Positions 37,397 through 46,617 of a stretch of 64,000 nt of DNA are shown in pieces. A program made the position numbers and the translations under genes. The notes under the pieces were generated by a model. It did no database searches. It was not told the DNA's origin and saw nothing but the letters and a program-made list of their open reading frames with translations. Source of the stretch: an uncultured Methanobrevibacter sp. (GTDB lineage Archaea; Methanobacteriota; Methanobacteria; Methanobacteriales; Methanobacteriaceae); assembly GCF_902769175.1 (NCBI RefSeq), contig NZ_CACXNW010000001.1, positions 62,001 through 126,000 of the forward strand, read 5' to 3'. The number at the start of each line of letters is the position of its first letter. Position 1 is the first letter of the stretch.

Positions 37397-40110
37397 ATGG
37401 TGGTAATGGCGGGTACTGACAATAAGTGCATTGTTTTTTTATTAGGTATTTTTATTTGTTTTTTATTGTGTGTTTCTCCTGTTTGTGCTAATGGAGATTT
37501 AGTTAATTCAACTGGTTTGGGTTATGTGGCTGATAATTCTGCATATCCGGATATTGATTTGAATCATGATCATATCTTAAGTGAGGGTAGTTCAGATGTC
37601 TCAAATGGGGATGATGATAAATCAAATATTAATTCATCCAATGAAAAGTTAGAAAAGAGTCCTATTAAAAATGAAAATAATGTTAAATTTGAGGTTGTAG
37701 ATTCTGTTGAGGTAGGTAATTTCAGTTCTTTGAATAGGGAGCTTAATGTTTTTATTGATAATAAGGATTATAAAATTGTTGACTATGGGACTAAGGATGT
37801 TCGTAAGGTCATTGATGTTGAGAAGTCAGGTAAAGTTCAGACTTTTTATTTGAATCGGGATTATGTTTATGATGATGCTACAGATAGGGAGTTTATTCAT
37901 GGTATTGTCCTTAAAAAATCTGAGAATAATAATGTGTTTAAGGATATTGTCATCAATGGTAATGGTCATTTCATTGATGGCTGTGGTCTTGCCAGCATTT
38001 TTAAAGTTCAAGGGCCTAATATTAAGATTTGCAATTTGATTTTTAGGAATATGTCTACCATTCATGATTTTTATCTTAATGATACCTTTGGTAATAAGTA
38101 TCCTAAACGTGTTTCTGAAGATAATGCACCTATTGTTTTGACTGGTCTATATGGTTCAATTTTTAATTGTATTTTCATTAATAATATTGGTTATTCTGGT
38201 GGTTCAATCCTTTGGAGGGGAGATGACGGTTATATAGGGCATAATATGTTTGTTAACAATTTTGCTAGGTATCTTGGTGGATTTACTTATGTTGAAGGTC
38301 GAAATGTCACTATTGCACATAATCTGGTTGCCAACTGTGAAGCAAGACTGGATGCGGATGCTTTATATGTTAGGAACTTGTCTTCCTGCATTGTTGAGAA
38401 TAATAATTTCATTAAAGTGAATCTCACCAATTCCTCCTTTGTTGCTCCTGATGTTGTGGATGGTTCATTAATGGATGTTGATAGCGCTGTATTGCGTGCC
38501 ACCTACATGCCATTTGGTTACACTATCGTTGATACTTTTCCTATAGTGTATGGTACTTTATTCTATAATAAATGTTATTATAATCTTAGTGATGGCATTG
38601 TGGTTTTTACTAGTTATGATGATGTGGAGAATGTTTTGTCTTTGACTTTAAGCAAGTTTGTTTCACCAAGTCTTGAAATGCGTAAAGTGTTGAATATTAA
38701 AATTGATAAAAATGATTTTTCAGGGTCTTTCCTTAATCTTACCTTTGAAGAGGCTGCATTTCAGCTAATTAAGCATTACACTGTTTATGATGTAGTGGAT
38801 TACAGAGATGCTATAGCTCTTCAATCTTCAACAGTGAAAGAGGAGTATGATCATTTTAAGGAGGAAATGGGATTAAAAGATTTGGAAAAGCTTATGGTTG
38901 TGCTGGATGTTAAATTTTATAGTGCATTGATTATTAAATTTGGTTTTATATGGAATCCTAATGGGTTTGATGTTATTAATATTAATGGTGCCGGTTCCAG
39001 TATTTCCACTTCTAATGATGAGCATGCTGAGAAGAAATTTGTTAATTGGAGTGGTGATGGGATTTTTGTTGCATCTAACTTAAAGATTTCGGATTTAACC
39101 ATGCATTCATAAATAATATGGGGCAGATGATTTTAAGGAATATTGAGATTTTTGGAAATAAGATGGAGTATATTGTTGACTGTGATTATGGTGCTGGTAT
39201 TTTGAATACTGGGGTTGTATATTGCATGAATTGCACATTCCATGATAATAAGGCTAAATATGGTGGTGCAATCTATAATCAAGGATTGTTGGTAGTTACC
39301 AACAGTTCTTTTTATTCCAATAATGGATATGGCAAAGGTGATGATATTGTTAATGTGGATCATGGTATTGTTTCTGTTGATGGTGAGAACTTTGAGGCTT
39401 GTGGCGGTAAGAACATTGTGTATCTTGAGGGTTTGAGTTCTGCATGGCAGACTGGTATTAAGATTGCTTGTTATGCTGGGTCTTTTGTATTAGGGGCGGT
39501 TGCAGGTATTTTCACTGCTAATCCTTTTGTAGGTATTGCTGTTGGTGCTGCTATTGGTTCTGCTGTTGGTGGTGTTGGCAGTTCTGTTATTTGTAGTAAT
39601 GTTTATGATATTAACTTTTGCAGGTGGTCTTGTGCATTGACATTAACTCTTGGTTCTGCAGGTGCCGGTGCTATTGGAGGTCAAATTGGAGGAGTTTTAG
39701 GCTCATGTATGGCTCGTGCTGCTGCTTATAATAGCTTTTTGTGTGAATTGCAAATTGCAGATATACTTGATAGTCACTCAATTGAGGCTATGGTTCGTTC
39801 TACTGTTTTCAGTCTAGTGTTAGGAGAAAATATGGCGATTGCTGCGCATTCTATTCCTGATGCTATATTGACTCCTACTGTTGCTTATACTAATCCTGAT
39901 GATTTAAAAAAGGTATTGTCTTCAGATTCCAATACTATCATTGTGTCTTCTGATTTGATTCATAGCATTAAATTGGATAAGGATAATGGTATTCAAGTAG
40001 TGAATGCTTTTATTAATGCGACTAAGTCTTCTTTTAGTGAAGATGAAGTATTGGATGTAATCTCCACAATAGATTCAAAGAAAGAAGGACTTGATTCTAT
40101 CTTGTATTAG
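37397..40110 (+). pseudogene. ALP paralog 2 of the tandem pair, broken by a 1-nt deletion
   Basis: The start at 37397 (MVVMAGTDNKCIVFLLGIF) gives a signal peptide ending SPVCA. The N-terminal fragment (37397-39112) and C-terminal fragment (39118-40110) are joined by restoring one base in TTTCGG at 39087-39092, which yields ISGFNHAFINNMGQMILRN as in paralog 1. Apart from this break both halves are well conserved with paralog 1. The gap to paralog 1 is only 90 bp, with a terminator-like GGGGTATGA...TCATATCCC at about 37322-37355, and no ALP palindrome, so it may be read from the upstream promoter. Confidence 0.83.
39118..40110 (+). CDS. C-terminal fragment of ALP paralog 2
   Basis: This 330-codon frame starts 5 bp after the N-terminal fragment stops. 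It contains the end of the beta-helix, the glycine-rich hydrophobic stretch (GSFVLGAVAGIFTANPFVGI, AVGAAIGSAVGGVGSSVICS), YDINFCRWSC and the conserved end SKKEGLDSILY. Its middle (from about residue 195 to 250) is unrelated in sequence and shorter than that of paralog 1. Confidence 0.7.
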   Translation: MGQMILRNIEIFGNKMEYIVDCDYGAGILNTGVVYCMNCTFHDNKAKYGGAIYNQGLLVVTNSSFYSNNGYGKGDDIVNVDHGIVSVDGENFEACGGKNIVYLEGLSSAWQTGIKIACYAGSFVLGAVAGIFTANPFVGIAVGAAIGSAVGGVGSSVICSNVYDINFCRWSCALTLTLGSAGAGAIGGQIGGVLGSCMARAAAYNSFLCELQIADILDSHSIEAMVRSTVFSLVLGENMAIAAHSIPDAILTPTVAYTNPDDLKKVLSSDSNTIIVSSDLIHSIKLDKDNGIQVVNAFINATKSSFSEDEVLDVISTIDSKKEGLDSILY

Positions 40111-40159
40111 CTCCACAATAGATTCAAAGAAAGAAGGACTTGATTCTATCTTGTATTAG
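40062..40159 (+). repeat. Exact 49-bp tandem duplication at the 3' end of ALP paralog 2
   Basis: Copies at 40062-40110 and 40111-40159 (CTCCACAATAGATTC...CTTGTATTAG) are identical and both end with the stop codon. Confidence 0.95.
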
Positions 40160-40319
40160 TTTGATTGGAATATTGGGGGTGAATAATAATCTTTTCATCA
40201 TCCCCTATCTATTGTGATATCGTTGACAACTATTTAAAATAACAAATTTTCCTTTTTAAAAATTTTTCATTGCTTTTTTTTTATTTGATTTTCAGTATTT
40301 CCTTATACATTTCCTTTAA

Positions 40320-40688
40320 TTAATTTTTAGCATGTTCTGAATAGTGCTCGTTGTCCTTATCGTTTTCTATTGCAAATAATAACAATTCATAAAAGACCTT
40401 ATTGAATGATCTCCCTTTTTCTGTCAGGAAATATTCTGTATTTTTAGGCTCTTTTTCATTTATTTTCTTATAAATCAAGCCATTTGTTTCCAGGGTCTTA
40501 AGACATCTGGTTAATGATTTATTGTCTATGGTTTTTCTATTGGTTTTAAATTCATTGAAGTGACTTTTACCTAAAAACAAGTCTCGCAATATATGCAATG
40601 TCCATTTGTTGCTTAGATATTTGACTGCATCTTCAACTGGATTTCGTTCATATTTCCTTTCATAATAGCTTAGTTTTCTTTCATCCAT
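40320..40688 (-). CDS. HxlR-family winged-helix transcriptional regulator
   Basis: The 122-residue protein has the HxlR layout: NPVEDAVKYLSNKWTLHILR, LFLGKSHFNEFKTN, the recognition section SLTRCLKTLETNGLIYKK, and the wing TEYFLTEKGRSFNKVF. Family members are small dimeric regulators that usually control the divergent gene and respond to aldehydes, quinones or oxidants. Divergent to it is a tautomerase/MFS gene pair, its likely target. Two 40-bp copies of its own upstream region lie at 40721-40802. It lacks the CxxxC Cys pair near the N-terminus found in some redox-sensing members. Confidence 0.9.
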   Translation of the reverse strand: MDERKLSYYERKYERNPVEDAVKYLSNKWTLHILRDLFLGKSHFNEFKTNRKTIDNKSLTRCLKTLETNGLIYKKINEKEPKNTEYFLTEKGRSFNKVFYELLLFAIENDKDNEHYSEHAKN

Positions 40689-40720
40689 ATTTAACTATTG
40701 GTTTTTAAATGCTAATAAGT

Positions 40721-40802
40721 TTTTCATGAAGTTATAAAATCAAACATACATTATTTTAAAAGTTTTCATGAAGTTATAAAATCAAACATACATTATTTTA
40801 AA
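40721..40802. repeat. Exact 40-bp duplication in the hxlR-tautomerase intergenic region
   Basis: TTTTCATGAAGTTATAAAAT plus CAAACATACATTATTTTAAA occurs at 40721-40760 and 40763-40802, separated by AG. It lies just upstream of the hxlR start, so it doubles whatever promoter or operator elements it carries. Confidence 0.92.
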
Positions 40803-40836
40803 CGAATCGGATTGTAAATTCATTTATTTTTAAAAA

Positions 40837-40852
40837 GTGGCATTGATGCCAC
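40837..40852 (+). promoter_or_regulatory. Palindromic operator before the tautomerase/MFS operon
   Basis: GTGGCAT-TG-ATGCCAC is a perfect 7+2+7 inverted repeat immediately upstream of the TATA-like GATTTATATG (40859-40868). Position and symmetry suit binding of a dimeric regulator, probably the adjacent HxlR protein. Confidence 0.7.
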
Positions 40853-40928
40853 ATTAAAGATTTATATGTTGCATTTTAAATTTTTAATTGCAATTAACTT
40901 ATATTGACTTATTTATGGAGATGAAAAA

Positions 40929-41117
40929 ATGCCAGTAATTAGTTTTGATATTGTAGAATTAGAAAAAGAACAAAAAGAAATTTTAGCAAAAGAATTCTCA
41001 GAATCCGCTTCAAGAGTAACAGCTTTACCAGTTGACATGTTTTATGTGCTTTTTAATGAGAGAAAAGCAGATAATGTTGGTGTAGGCGGAGTTCTTTTAA
41101 GCAATCAAGAATTTTAA
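40929..41117 (+). CDS. 4-oxalocrotonate tautomerase-family protein (DmpI-like)
   Basis: The 62-residue protein starts MPVISFDI, so after removal of Met it exposes the catalytic Pro-1 of the tautomerase superfamily. KEQKEILAKEFSESASRVTA and DNVGVGGVLLS match the DmpI-type subgroup. Such enzymes catalyse keto-enol tautomerisation of small keto acids; the substrate here is unknown. GGAGATG precedes the ATG. It is the first gene of a likely two-gene operon with an MFS transporter 68 bp downstream. Confidence 0.9.
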   Translation: MPVISFDIVELEKEQKEILAKEFSESASRVTALPVDMFYVLFNERKADNVGVGGVLLSNQEF

Positions 41118-41185
41118 TTTTTTTTTTTAAATGGATTTTACATAATCTAGCTTTAAAGATATATTTGAATTTAGGAGATTAGTTG

Positions 41186-42391
41186 ATGAATAGTGAAAAA
41201 ACAGTTCAGATGACAACATTCTTAGCAGGATTGTTTGCAATATGTTCAGGTCTTGCAATAGGCAATTTATATTGGGTTCAGCCATTGCTTGTGCAAATCA
41301 CTAACGGATTTGGACTTTCTGCAGCAAGCGGTGGATTATTGGTTACTGCAACTCAAATAGGATATGCCTTAGGTATCTTATTCCTTGTGCCACTTGGGGA
41401 CTTTGTACGCAGAAAAAGATTGATAAGCATCGTTATGACATTATCTGTTTTTGCATTGCTGTCCTGTGCTTTATCTCCTTCTTTCATAATATTGTCCTTA
41501 TCCTTATTTAGTATGGGGATTGTAACAGTCTCTGGACAGATCATATTGCCTCTTGCCGGTGATTTGAGCAAAGAGGAGGAACGTGGACATATAGTTGGAA
41601 TCGTTTCCTCTGGAATTACTGCAGGAATTCTGTTTTCAAGATTTGTAAGTGGTATCATTGCAGGATTTTGGGGATGGAGATCAGTATATATAATCGCAGC
41701 CATCCTAAACTTGATAATGGCATTGGTCATAATATATGTCTTGCCTGAAATTCCAAGGAAAAACAAGCTTGAATCATATAAGGGGCTCATATTCAGTGTA
41801 TTCACTACATTTAAACGTCATAAGACATTAGTGAGAATCTTGTTGCACAGCGGTTTGATATTCGGTTTGGTCTTTAATATATTCTGGACTTCCTTTACAT
41901 TCCTATTGTCTGATGCACCTTTCAATTACAACACATTTCAAATAGGCCTTGTCAGTTTGGCAGGTCTTGTTGCTGCAGTGGTAGGATTAGGTCTTGGAAA
42001 ATTGCAGGATAAAGGTTTAAGCGTACCTGCATTAGGTGTGTTCATAATCTTAAGCATTATATCTATGGTTGGAGGATTGCTATTTTCCGATTCAATTATA
42101 GCTATTGTGATCATTGCAGCTGTATTTTCAATTGCTGTTCAGGGAATATCAGTTTTATCTCAGGCAAGATTATTTGCCTTATCCAATGAAGAGCGCAGTC
42201 GATTGAATACAGTATTTGTAGTTAACAATTTCCTCTTTGGTGCTGTGGGAAGTGCTTTGGCATCATTCCTATGGTCACAAGGTGGATGGTCTTATGTAAT
42301 GATTGGTGCAATCGTGATTTCATTAATGGCTTTAATTGTATGGCTATCTTCACGAAATCCGTTTTATGAAATAGATAGGAATATTTTATAA
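41186..42391 (+). CDS. MFS transporter (drug/sugar efflux type)
   Basis: The 401-residue protein has 12 hydrophobic segments and the MFS motif between segments 2 and 3 (LVPLGDFVRRKRLISI). GLAIGNLYWVQPLL is a typical start of the YgaY-like efflux group. GGAGATT precedes ATG 41186 (a TTG at 41183 is adjacent). Co-orientation with the tautomerase and divergence from HxlR suggest export of a compound related to the tautomerase substrate or the HxlR inducer; that link is inference. Confidence 0.9.
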   Translation: MNSEKTVQMTTFLAGLFAICSGLAIGNLYWVQPLLVQITNGFGLSAASGGLLVTATQIGYALGILFLVPLGDFVRRKRLISIVMTLSVFALLSCALSPSFIILSLSLFSMGIVTVSGQIILPLAGDLSKEEERGHIVGIVSSGITAGILFSRFVSGIIAGFWGWRSVYIIAAILNLIMALVIIYVLPEIPRKNKLESYKGLIFSVFTTFKRHKTLVRILLHSGLIFGLVFNIFWTSFTFLLSDAPFNYNTFQIGLVSLAGLVAAVVGLGLGKLQDKGLSVPALGVFIILSIISMVGGLLFSDSIIAIVIIAAVFSIAVQGISVLSQARLFALSNEERSRLNTVFVVNNFLFGAVGSALASFLWSQGGWSYVMIGAIVISLMALIVWLSSRNPFYEIDRNIL

Positions 42392-42454
42392 TCCATTAAT
42401 AGTCCTTAATTAAGAATTAATTTATTTTTTATTTTAATTTCCATATTCATTTTC

Positions 42455-43276
42455 CTATTTTTTCTTATTTTCCTTATTTTCCTTATTTTCCTTATTTTCC
42501 TTATTTTTTAGTTTATTGAACTGATTCAAAAATCTCTCATCAAAGTTTTGACAAATGTTCGCATATCTGTTCTGCACTCCAACAGATGTTTCAGGAAGGA
42601 CTGATTTCTCTTCTCCAGTAAATTTTACAATTGTACGGAAAAGCTCCTTTCCATCTCTTATAACTATCTTAACAAATTTGATGTCTGTTTCAATAATTTC
42701 CATATTGTCTAAATTGGCATCTCTAAACATTTTGATGATTTCCAGCTTTTCTCCATTGATGTAACATTCTGGGGTTGCAAGGATCCTTATTGGAATGCCT
42801 CTTGGAAGCTCTTTAAATGCTTTGATAAGTGCCTCCCCTTCCCCTTCAAGGAGGAATCCTATTCTCATATTGATTGATTTTCGAGCTCTTTTTATGATTT
42901 CAATCTCTTTATTGATAATATTCTCACTTGTTTTAATCAGCCAAACTGGAGCCTGGATTTCGGATATTTGATCATTATAGATTTCATCCAATTTCTCTTC
43001 GGAATTCTCCAGTTCCTTAATCAATTCCTCCTTTTTCATTTTGAATATTTCACTTGGAGGAACTACGTGATATTTAAGAGGCCTTGTATGGGTTATTGTA
43101 ATGAATCCTTTCTTGTCCAACTGCCTTAAGGTATCGTAAATCTTAGAGCGAGGTATTTCAGATGCCTTAGCTATTTCTTCTGCCTTTCCTGAGATTATAT
43201 TGGTCATTCCTATGTATGCCTTTGCCTCGTATCTTGTAAGGCCAAATTTCTCTAAAGATTCAATAATTGATTCCAT
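42455..43276 (-). CDS. TrmB-family transcriptional regulator
   Basis: The N-terminal ~75 residues form the TrmB winged helix (LEKFGLTRYEAKAYIGM, EIPRSKIYDTLRQLDKKGF). A short coiled coil (MKKEELIKELENSEEKLDEI) and a C-terminal effector domain follow (INMRIGFLLEGEGEALIKAF, RGIPIRILATPE). TrmB proteins in archaea sense sugars or redox-linked ligands and control metabolic genes. Divergent orientation toward hcp makes that gene a candidate target. The protein ends in a KEN tripeptide repeat encoded by a 9-bp microsatellite, so its length is likely variable. Confidence 0.9.
   Translation of the reverse strand: MESIIESLEKFGLTRYEAKAYIGMTNIISGKAEEIAKASEIPRSKIYDTLRQLDKKGFITITHTRPLKYHVVPPSEIFKMKKEELIKELENSEEKLDEIYNDQISEIQAPVWLIKTSENIINKEIEIIKRARKSINMRIGFLLEGEGEALIKAFKELPRGIPIRILATPECYINGEKLEIIKMFRDANLDNMEIIETDIKFVKIVIRDGKELFRTIVKFTGEEKSVLPETSVGVQNRYANICQNFDERFLNQFNKLKNKENKENKENKENKKK
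42462..42510 (-). repeat. 9-bp coding minisatellite (CCTTATTTT)n
   Basis: About five copies of CCTTATTTT encode the KENKENKEN tail of the TrmB-like protein. Gain or loss of a unit keeps the frame. Confidence 0.9.
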
Positions 43277-43311
43277 TTTAATTGCCTCTTGAAGTTCAAA
43301 TAAAGATTTAA

Positions 43312-43410
43312 ATTAGGGATTTCTCTATTCTGTTAATTAATTATAATATTCTAATCAGAATTAGGGACTTCTCTATTCTGTTAATTATTTTATAATATTC
43401 TAATCGTTTT
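43312..43410. repeat. ~50-bp tandem duplication upstream of the TrmB gene
   Basis: ATTAGGGATTTCTCTATTCT and ATTAGGGACTTCTCTATTCT each begin a unit ending TATAATATTCTAATC. The two copies differ at a few positions. Confidence 0.85.
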
Positions 43411-43525
43411 ATAAATATATTTTGTTACTTTTTACCCTACAATAGTTACAAAATCTTTATATGTCTATAAAAAATATCTTTACTTACAATAAGAATAAAA
43501 ATAGAAAAAAATTTCTTGTATAGTT

Positions 43526-43550
43526 CAAGCTATTTTATATAAAAAGCTTG
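43526..43550 (+). promoter_or_regulatory. Inverted repeat enclosing a TATA box upstream of hcp
   Basis: CAAGCT (43526-43531) and AGCTTG (43545-43550) flank TATTTTATATAAAA, so a dimer bound to both arms would occlude the TATA box. It lies about 150 bp before hcp. Confidence 0.5.
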
Positions 43551-43702
43551 ATTATTAAAATTCTTATTTAGGCCTATTTATTGATTTTAATAAAACTATG
43601 TTGCAATTGGAATTTCTATTTTCTAGTCTTAGAGAGAAGTTAAATTATATCTAAAAATAAGATTTAAAATTTTATTTAATATTAGAAAAAGGATGTGTGT
43701 TT

Positions 43703-45001
43703 ATGAGTGATTTCAACATGTTTTGTTATCAATGTTCCCAAACTGCAAGAGGCAGTGCATGTACAAATGCGGGGGTATGCGGTAAAAATGCTACAGTTGC
43801 AAGACTTCAAGACAATTTGATCTTTGCAATGAAAGGTATTTCTGCCTACAACTACCACTGCAATGAATTAGGAGTTCACGATGACTCTGTAGATGAATTT
43901 TTGACCAAAGGATTATACTCAACATTAACAAACGTAAACTTTGATGTTGGCGATTTGGTACAGTTAGGGCTTGATGCTGGTGAAGCTAACTTTAAGGTTA
44001 TGAAGATGCTTAAGGAAGCTCATATCAAGAACTTTGGTGAACCGGTTCCTACTGAAGTAAAGGTAGGGGCTCAAGAAGGTCCAGCCATCATCGTAACCGG
44101 TCACGACTTAAAGGCTTTAGAAGAATTATTAAAGCAAACTGAAGGAACCGATGTAAAGGTTTACACCCACAGTGAAATGTTGCCTGCTCACGGATATCCT
44201 GAGTTAAGCAAATATGAATCCTTAGCTGGCCAAATAGGTGGAGCATGGATTGACCAAAAGAAAATATTTGCAGAATACAATGCAGCTATTTTAGGTACAA
44301 CAAACTGTGTGCTCTTGCCAAAGCCGGAGTATGCTGAAAGATTATTCACTATGGATATTGTAAAGATTCCTGATGCACAAGTTATAGAAGATTACGATTT
44401 CAAGCCACTAATCGACAAAGCCATTGAATTAGGCGGATTAAAAGCTGAAGAAACTAGCACAATAACAACTGGTTTCGGACTAAGCACTATTTTATCTTTA
44501 GCACCTCAAATCAAGGAATTAGTCCTTGCTGGAAAAATAAAAAGATTCTTCCTTGTACCTGGTTGTGACACTCCAAACCCAAGAATGAGCTATTACAGAG
44601 AGTTTGTACAAGAATTGCCAGAAGACACAATTGTATTAACTCTTGCTTGTAACAAGTTTAGATTCAACGATCTTGACCTTGGAGACATTGAAGGAATTCC
44701 AAGACTATTGGACTTAGGTCAATGTAACGATGCTATCGTAGCTATTGATCTTGCTGTAGCATTGTGTGACTTGTTTGAAATGGAATTGAATGAATTGCCT
44801 CTTACAATTGTATTAAGCTGGATGGAACAAAAGGCAGCTGCTATCCTCTGGACCTTATTATATCTTGGAAAAACCGATATGTTCATTGGACCGATTCTTC
44901 CTGCATGGGCTAATGAGGATATCTTGAATGTCTTGGTTGAAAACTTCAACTTGACTCCAATATCCACTCCAAAAGAGGATATCAAAAAGATTATGGGATA
45001 A
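43703..45001 (+). CDS. hcp: Hybrid-cluster protein / hydroxylamine reductase (short archaeal class)
   Basis: Hcp holds a cubane Fe-S cluster and an Fe-S-O hybrid cluster and detoxifies hydroxylamine and nitric oxide. The N-terminus [21 protein letters not shown] supplies the four cubane Cys. Downstream Cys and Glu ligands of the hybrid cluster are visible in [19 protein letters not shown] and [10 protein letters not shown]. At 432 residues it belongs to the short class lacking part of the helical domain of enterobacterial Hcp. I chose ATG 43703 over GTG 43697 because AAGGATG is then properly spaced. It is divergent from TrmB and followed by a terminator. Confidence 0.95.
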   Translation: MSDFNMFCYQCSQTARGSACTNAGVCGKNATVARLQDNLIFAMKGISAYNYHCNELGVHDDSVDEFLTKGLYSTLTNVNFDVGDLVQLGLDAGEANFKVMKMLKEAHIKNFGEPVPTEVKVGAQEGPAIIVTGHDLKALEELLKQTEGTDVKVYTHSEMLPAHGYPELSKYESLAGQIGGAWIDQKKIFAEYNAAILGTTNCVLLPKPEYAERLFTMDIVKIPDAQVIEDYDFKPLIDKAIELGGLKAEETSTITTGFGLSTILSLAPQIKELVLAGKIKRFFLVPGCDTPNPRMSYYREFVQELPEDTIVLTLACNKFRFNDLDLGDIEGIPRLLDLGQCNDAIVAIDLAVALCDLFEMELNELPLTIVLSWMEQKAAAILWTLLYLGKTDMFIGPILPAWANEDILNVLVENFNLTPISTPKEDIKKIMG

Positions 45002-45011
45002 ATCCCATAAT
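44990..45011 (+). terminator. Terminator overlapping the hcp stop codon
   Basis: ATTATGGGAT and ATCCCATAAT form a perfect 10-bp stem with an AA loop, followed by TTTATTTT. Confidence 0.85.
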
Positions 45012-45128
45012 TTTATTTTCAAAATTTGAAAAGATGTTAAAATCGTATAAATTCATTTTCAAAATTTAAAAAAAGGTTAAAATCATATAAAAAATTTAAC
45101 ATAATAATAATTAAAAGGAGAAATGACT

Positions 45129-45452
45129 ATGGATTTAAAAGGAAAACCAATTGAAATGGAAAGCTTGATAGAATATCAGGAAGGCTCTGTTGTGAGCATG
45201 GAAGTAATCAAAAAGGAACTTGGTACTGTAACTGTCTTTGCATTTGATAAAGGACAAGGATTAAGTGAACATAGTGCTCCTTTTGATGCTATGGTTCAAA
45301 TAATCGATGGTGAAGCGGAAATCACACTTGCAGGAGAACCTCACACAGTTAAAAAAGGGGAATTCCTTATAATGCCTGCAAATGTTCCACATGCTTTGCA
45401 AGCAGTTAATGGACCATATAAAATGGTTTTAACTATGATTAAATCAGATTAG
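45129..45452 (+). CDS. Cupin-domain protein
   Basis: A single beta-barrel cupin of 107 residues. Motif 1 is in SEHSAPFDAMVQIIDGEAEI and motif 2 in IMPANVPHALQA, with His residues positioned for one metal ion. Stand-alone cupins of this kind in anaerobes have varied or unknown functions. ATG 45129 is preferred to ATG 45123 because GGAG (45117-45120) would be too close to the latter. It lies 120 bp after hcp, beyond that gene's terminator; the spacer holds two diverged copies of an ATTTTCAAAATTT unit. Confidence 0.88.
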   Translation: MDLKGKPIEMESLIEYQEGSVVSMEVIKKELGTVTVFAFDKGQGLSEHSAPFDAMVQIIDGEAEITLAGEPHTVKKGEFLIMPANVPHALQAVNGPYKMVLTMIKSD

Positions 45453-45875
45453 ATTTAATTTCTTTTTTATTTCTTTTTGGAAACTGTAAAATTTTATAGG
45501 CTTATTTTAATTTTATCAGATTTCTTTAAAAGTAAAAATCAGTATTCTGATTTTAAGCCTAAACTTTTTTACAAACTCTTTTTTTTGACTATTTTTTATT
45601 TTTACATTTTAATTATAATATTGCTTTAATTTCATTAAAACTCTTCTAATTTTTCTATAATGGTTATATAATAAAAATTAAATAGTTTTCTATAATCAAT
45701 CAGTTTAATTTAGTTTTATGTTAAATCACTCTCCTTCTTTAATAATTTTTATTTATTTTTGATAGGTAATTATTAATTTGAAAGTTAATTTTAAATATAA
45801 CTGTTAATACATATTTTAGTAGTTATAATATATTTAATAGTTAATAAAAATTAATGAATTGTATTTGGTGATATT
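45453..45875. other. AT-rich intergenic region before vapBC
   Basis: No gene or RNA is visible. The last 60 bp (TATATTTAATAG, GGTGAT) should contain the vapBC promoter and ribosome-binding site. Confidence 0.45.
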
Positions 45876-46106
45876 ATGATTTATGCAGATACAAAAATTT
45901 ATAAGAATAATCAAACAGCTATCCCTGCTAAAATACGCAAAGAATGTAATATTGGTCCAGATGATATTATAGAGTGGATTTTAGATGATGATGGTAAAGT
46001 AACATTAAATTTTAGAAAAAAAGTAACTTTTAAAGAGATGAGAGGTTCTATTGATTTGGGATATAAAACTAATTCTGTAAATTTAGAAAAGGAGCTTTAC
46101 AAATGA
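45876..46106 (+). CDS. vapB: AbrB/MazE-type antitoxin of a VapBC pair
   Basis: The 76-residue protein has the swapped-hairpin AbrB fold signature (TKIYKNNQTAIPAKIRKECNIGPDDIIEW) and a C-terminal tail (SIDLGYKTNSVNLEKELYK) suited to bind a toxin. It would bind operator DNA and the VapC active site. The stop overlaps the start of the toxin gene (ATGA at 46103-46106), the usual coupling in type II toxin-antitoxin operons. GGTGAT precedes its ATG. Confidence 0.88.
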   Translation: MIYADTKIYKNNQTAIPAKIRKECNIGPDDIIEWILDDDGKVTLNFRKKVTFKEMRGSIDLGYKTNSVNLEKELYK

Positions 46107-46519
46107 AAATATTATTTGATACAAATTTTATTGTAGCTTATATCTTAATATCTGATGAATCTCATCAAAGAGCTATTCTTTTAGAGGATGATAAAAATAT
46201 ATTTGATAATGAACGTTTTATTACAAATCATATTGTAGATGAAGTTGTCACTATTATTGGCCAAAAATCAAATCCTGAAGTCGCATTAAAAACTTATAGA
46301 TTTTTAAAAGATAATTTCACTATAATCAATGAATATGATTGTTTTGATTTTAATGATAGGGTAATGGCAAGATATAATAAAATGAACAATTCCAATAACC
46401 AAAAGATTGGGTTTACAGATTCTTCGATTATTGAAACAGCAAAACTATTTGAATTAGATGGGATAGTGACATTTGATAAGGAATTTCAAAGAAATGATGA
46501 AGTGGATATAATAAGTTAA
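46103..46519 (+). CDS. vapC: PIN-domain ribonuclease toxin VapC
   Basis: The 138-residue PIN domain keeps the acidic metal ligands: Asp in ILFDTNFIVAY, Glu in NHIVDEVVTII, Asp in GFTDSSIIETA and Asp in VTFDKEFQ. VapC toxins cut tRNA or rRNA when the antitoxin is degraded. It is coupled to vapB by a 4-bp overlap. The pair lies between a cupin gene and ilvD, with no visible mobile-element ends. Confidence 0.92.
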   Translation: MKILFDTNFIVAYILISDESHQRAILLEDDKNIFDNERFITNHIVDEVVTIIGQKSNPEVALKTYRFLKDNFTIINEYDCFDFNDRVMARYNKMNNSNNQKIGFTDSSIIETAKLFELDGIVTFDKEFQRNDEVDIIS

Positions 46520-46617
46520 ATAATTAAATAGGTATTGACGTATATTAGAATATTATAACAATTAGCAATAAAATATTTTTTTATGTATTAAATTTTAATT
46601 TTAATTGGATGATTATT

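Noticed and set aside
36100-39125. Programmed -1 frameshifting to join the two halves of the tandem ALPs
   Set aside because: No slippery heptamer of the X-XXY-YYZ type lies in the overlap of either gene, and the lesions are at different bases, so ordinary 1-nt deletions explain the split better.
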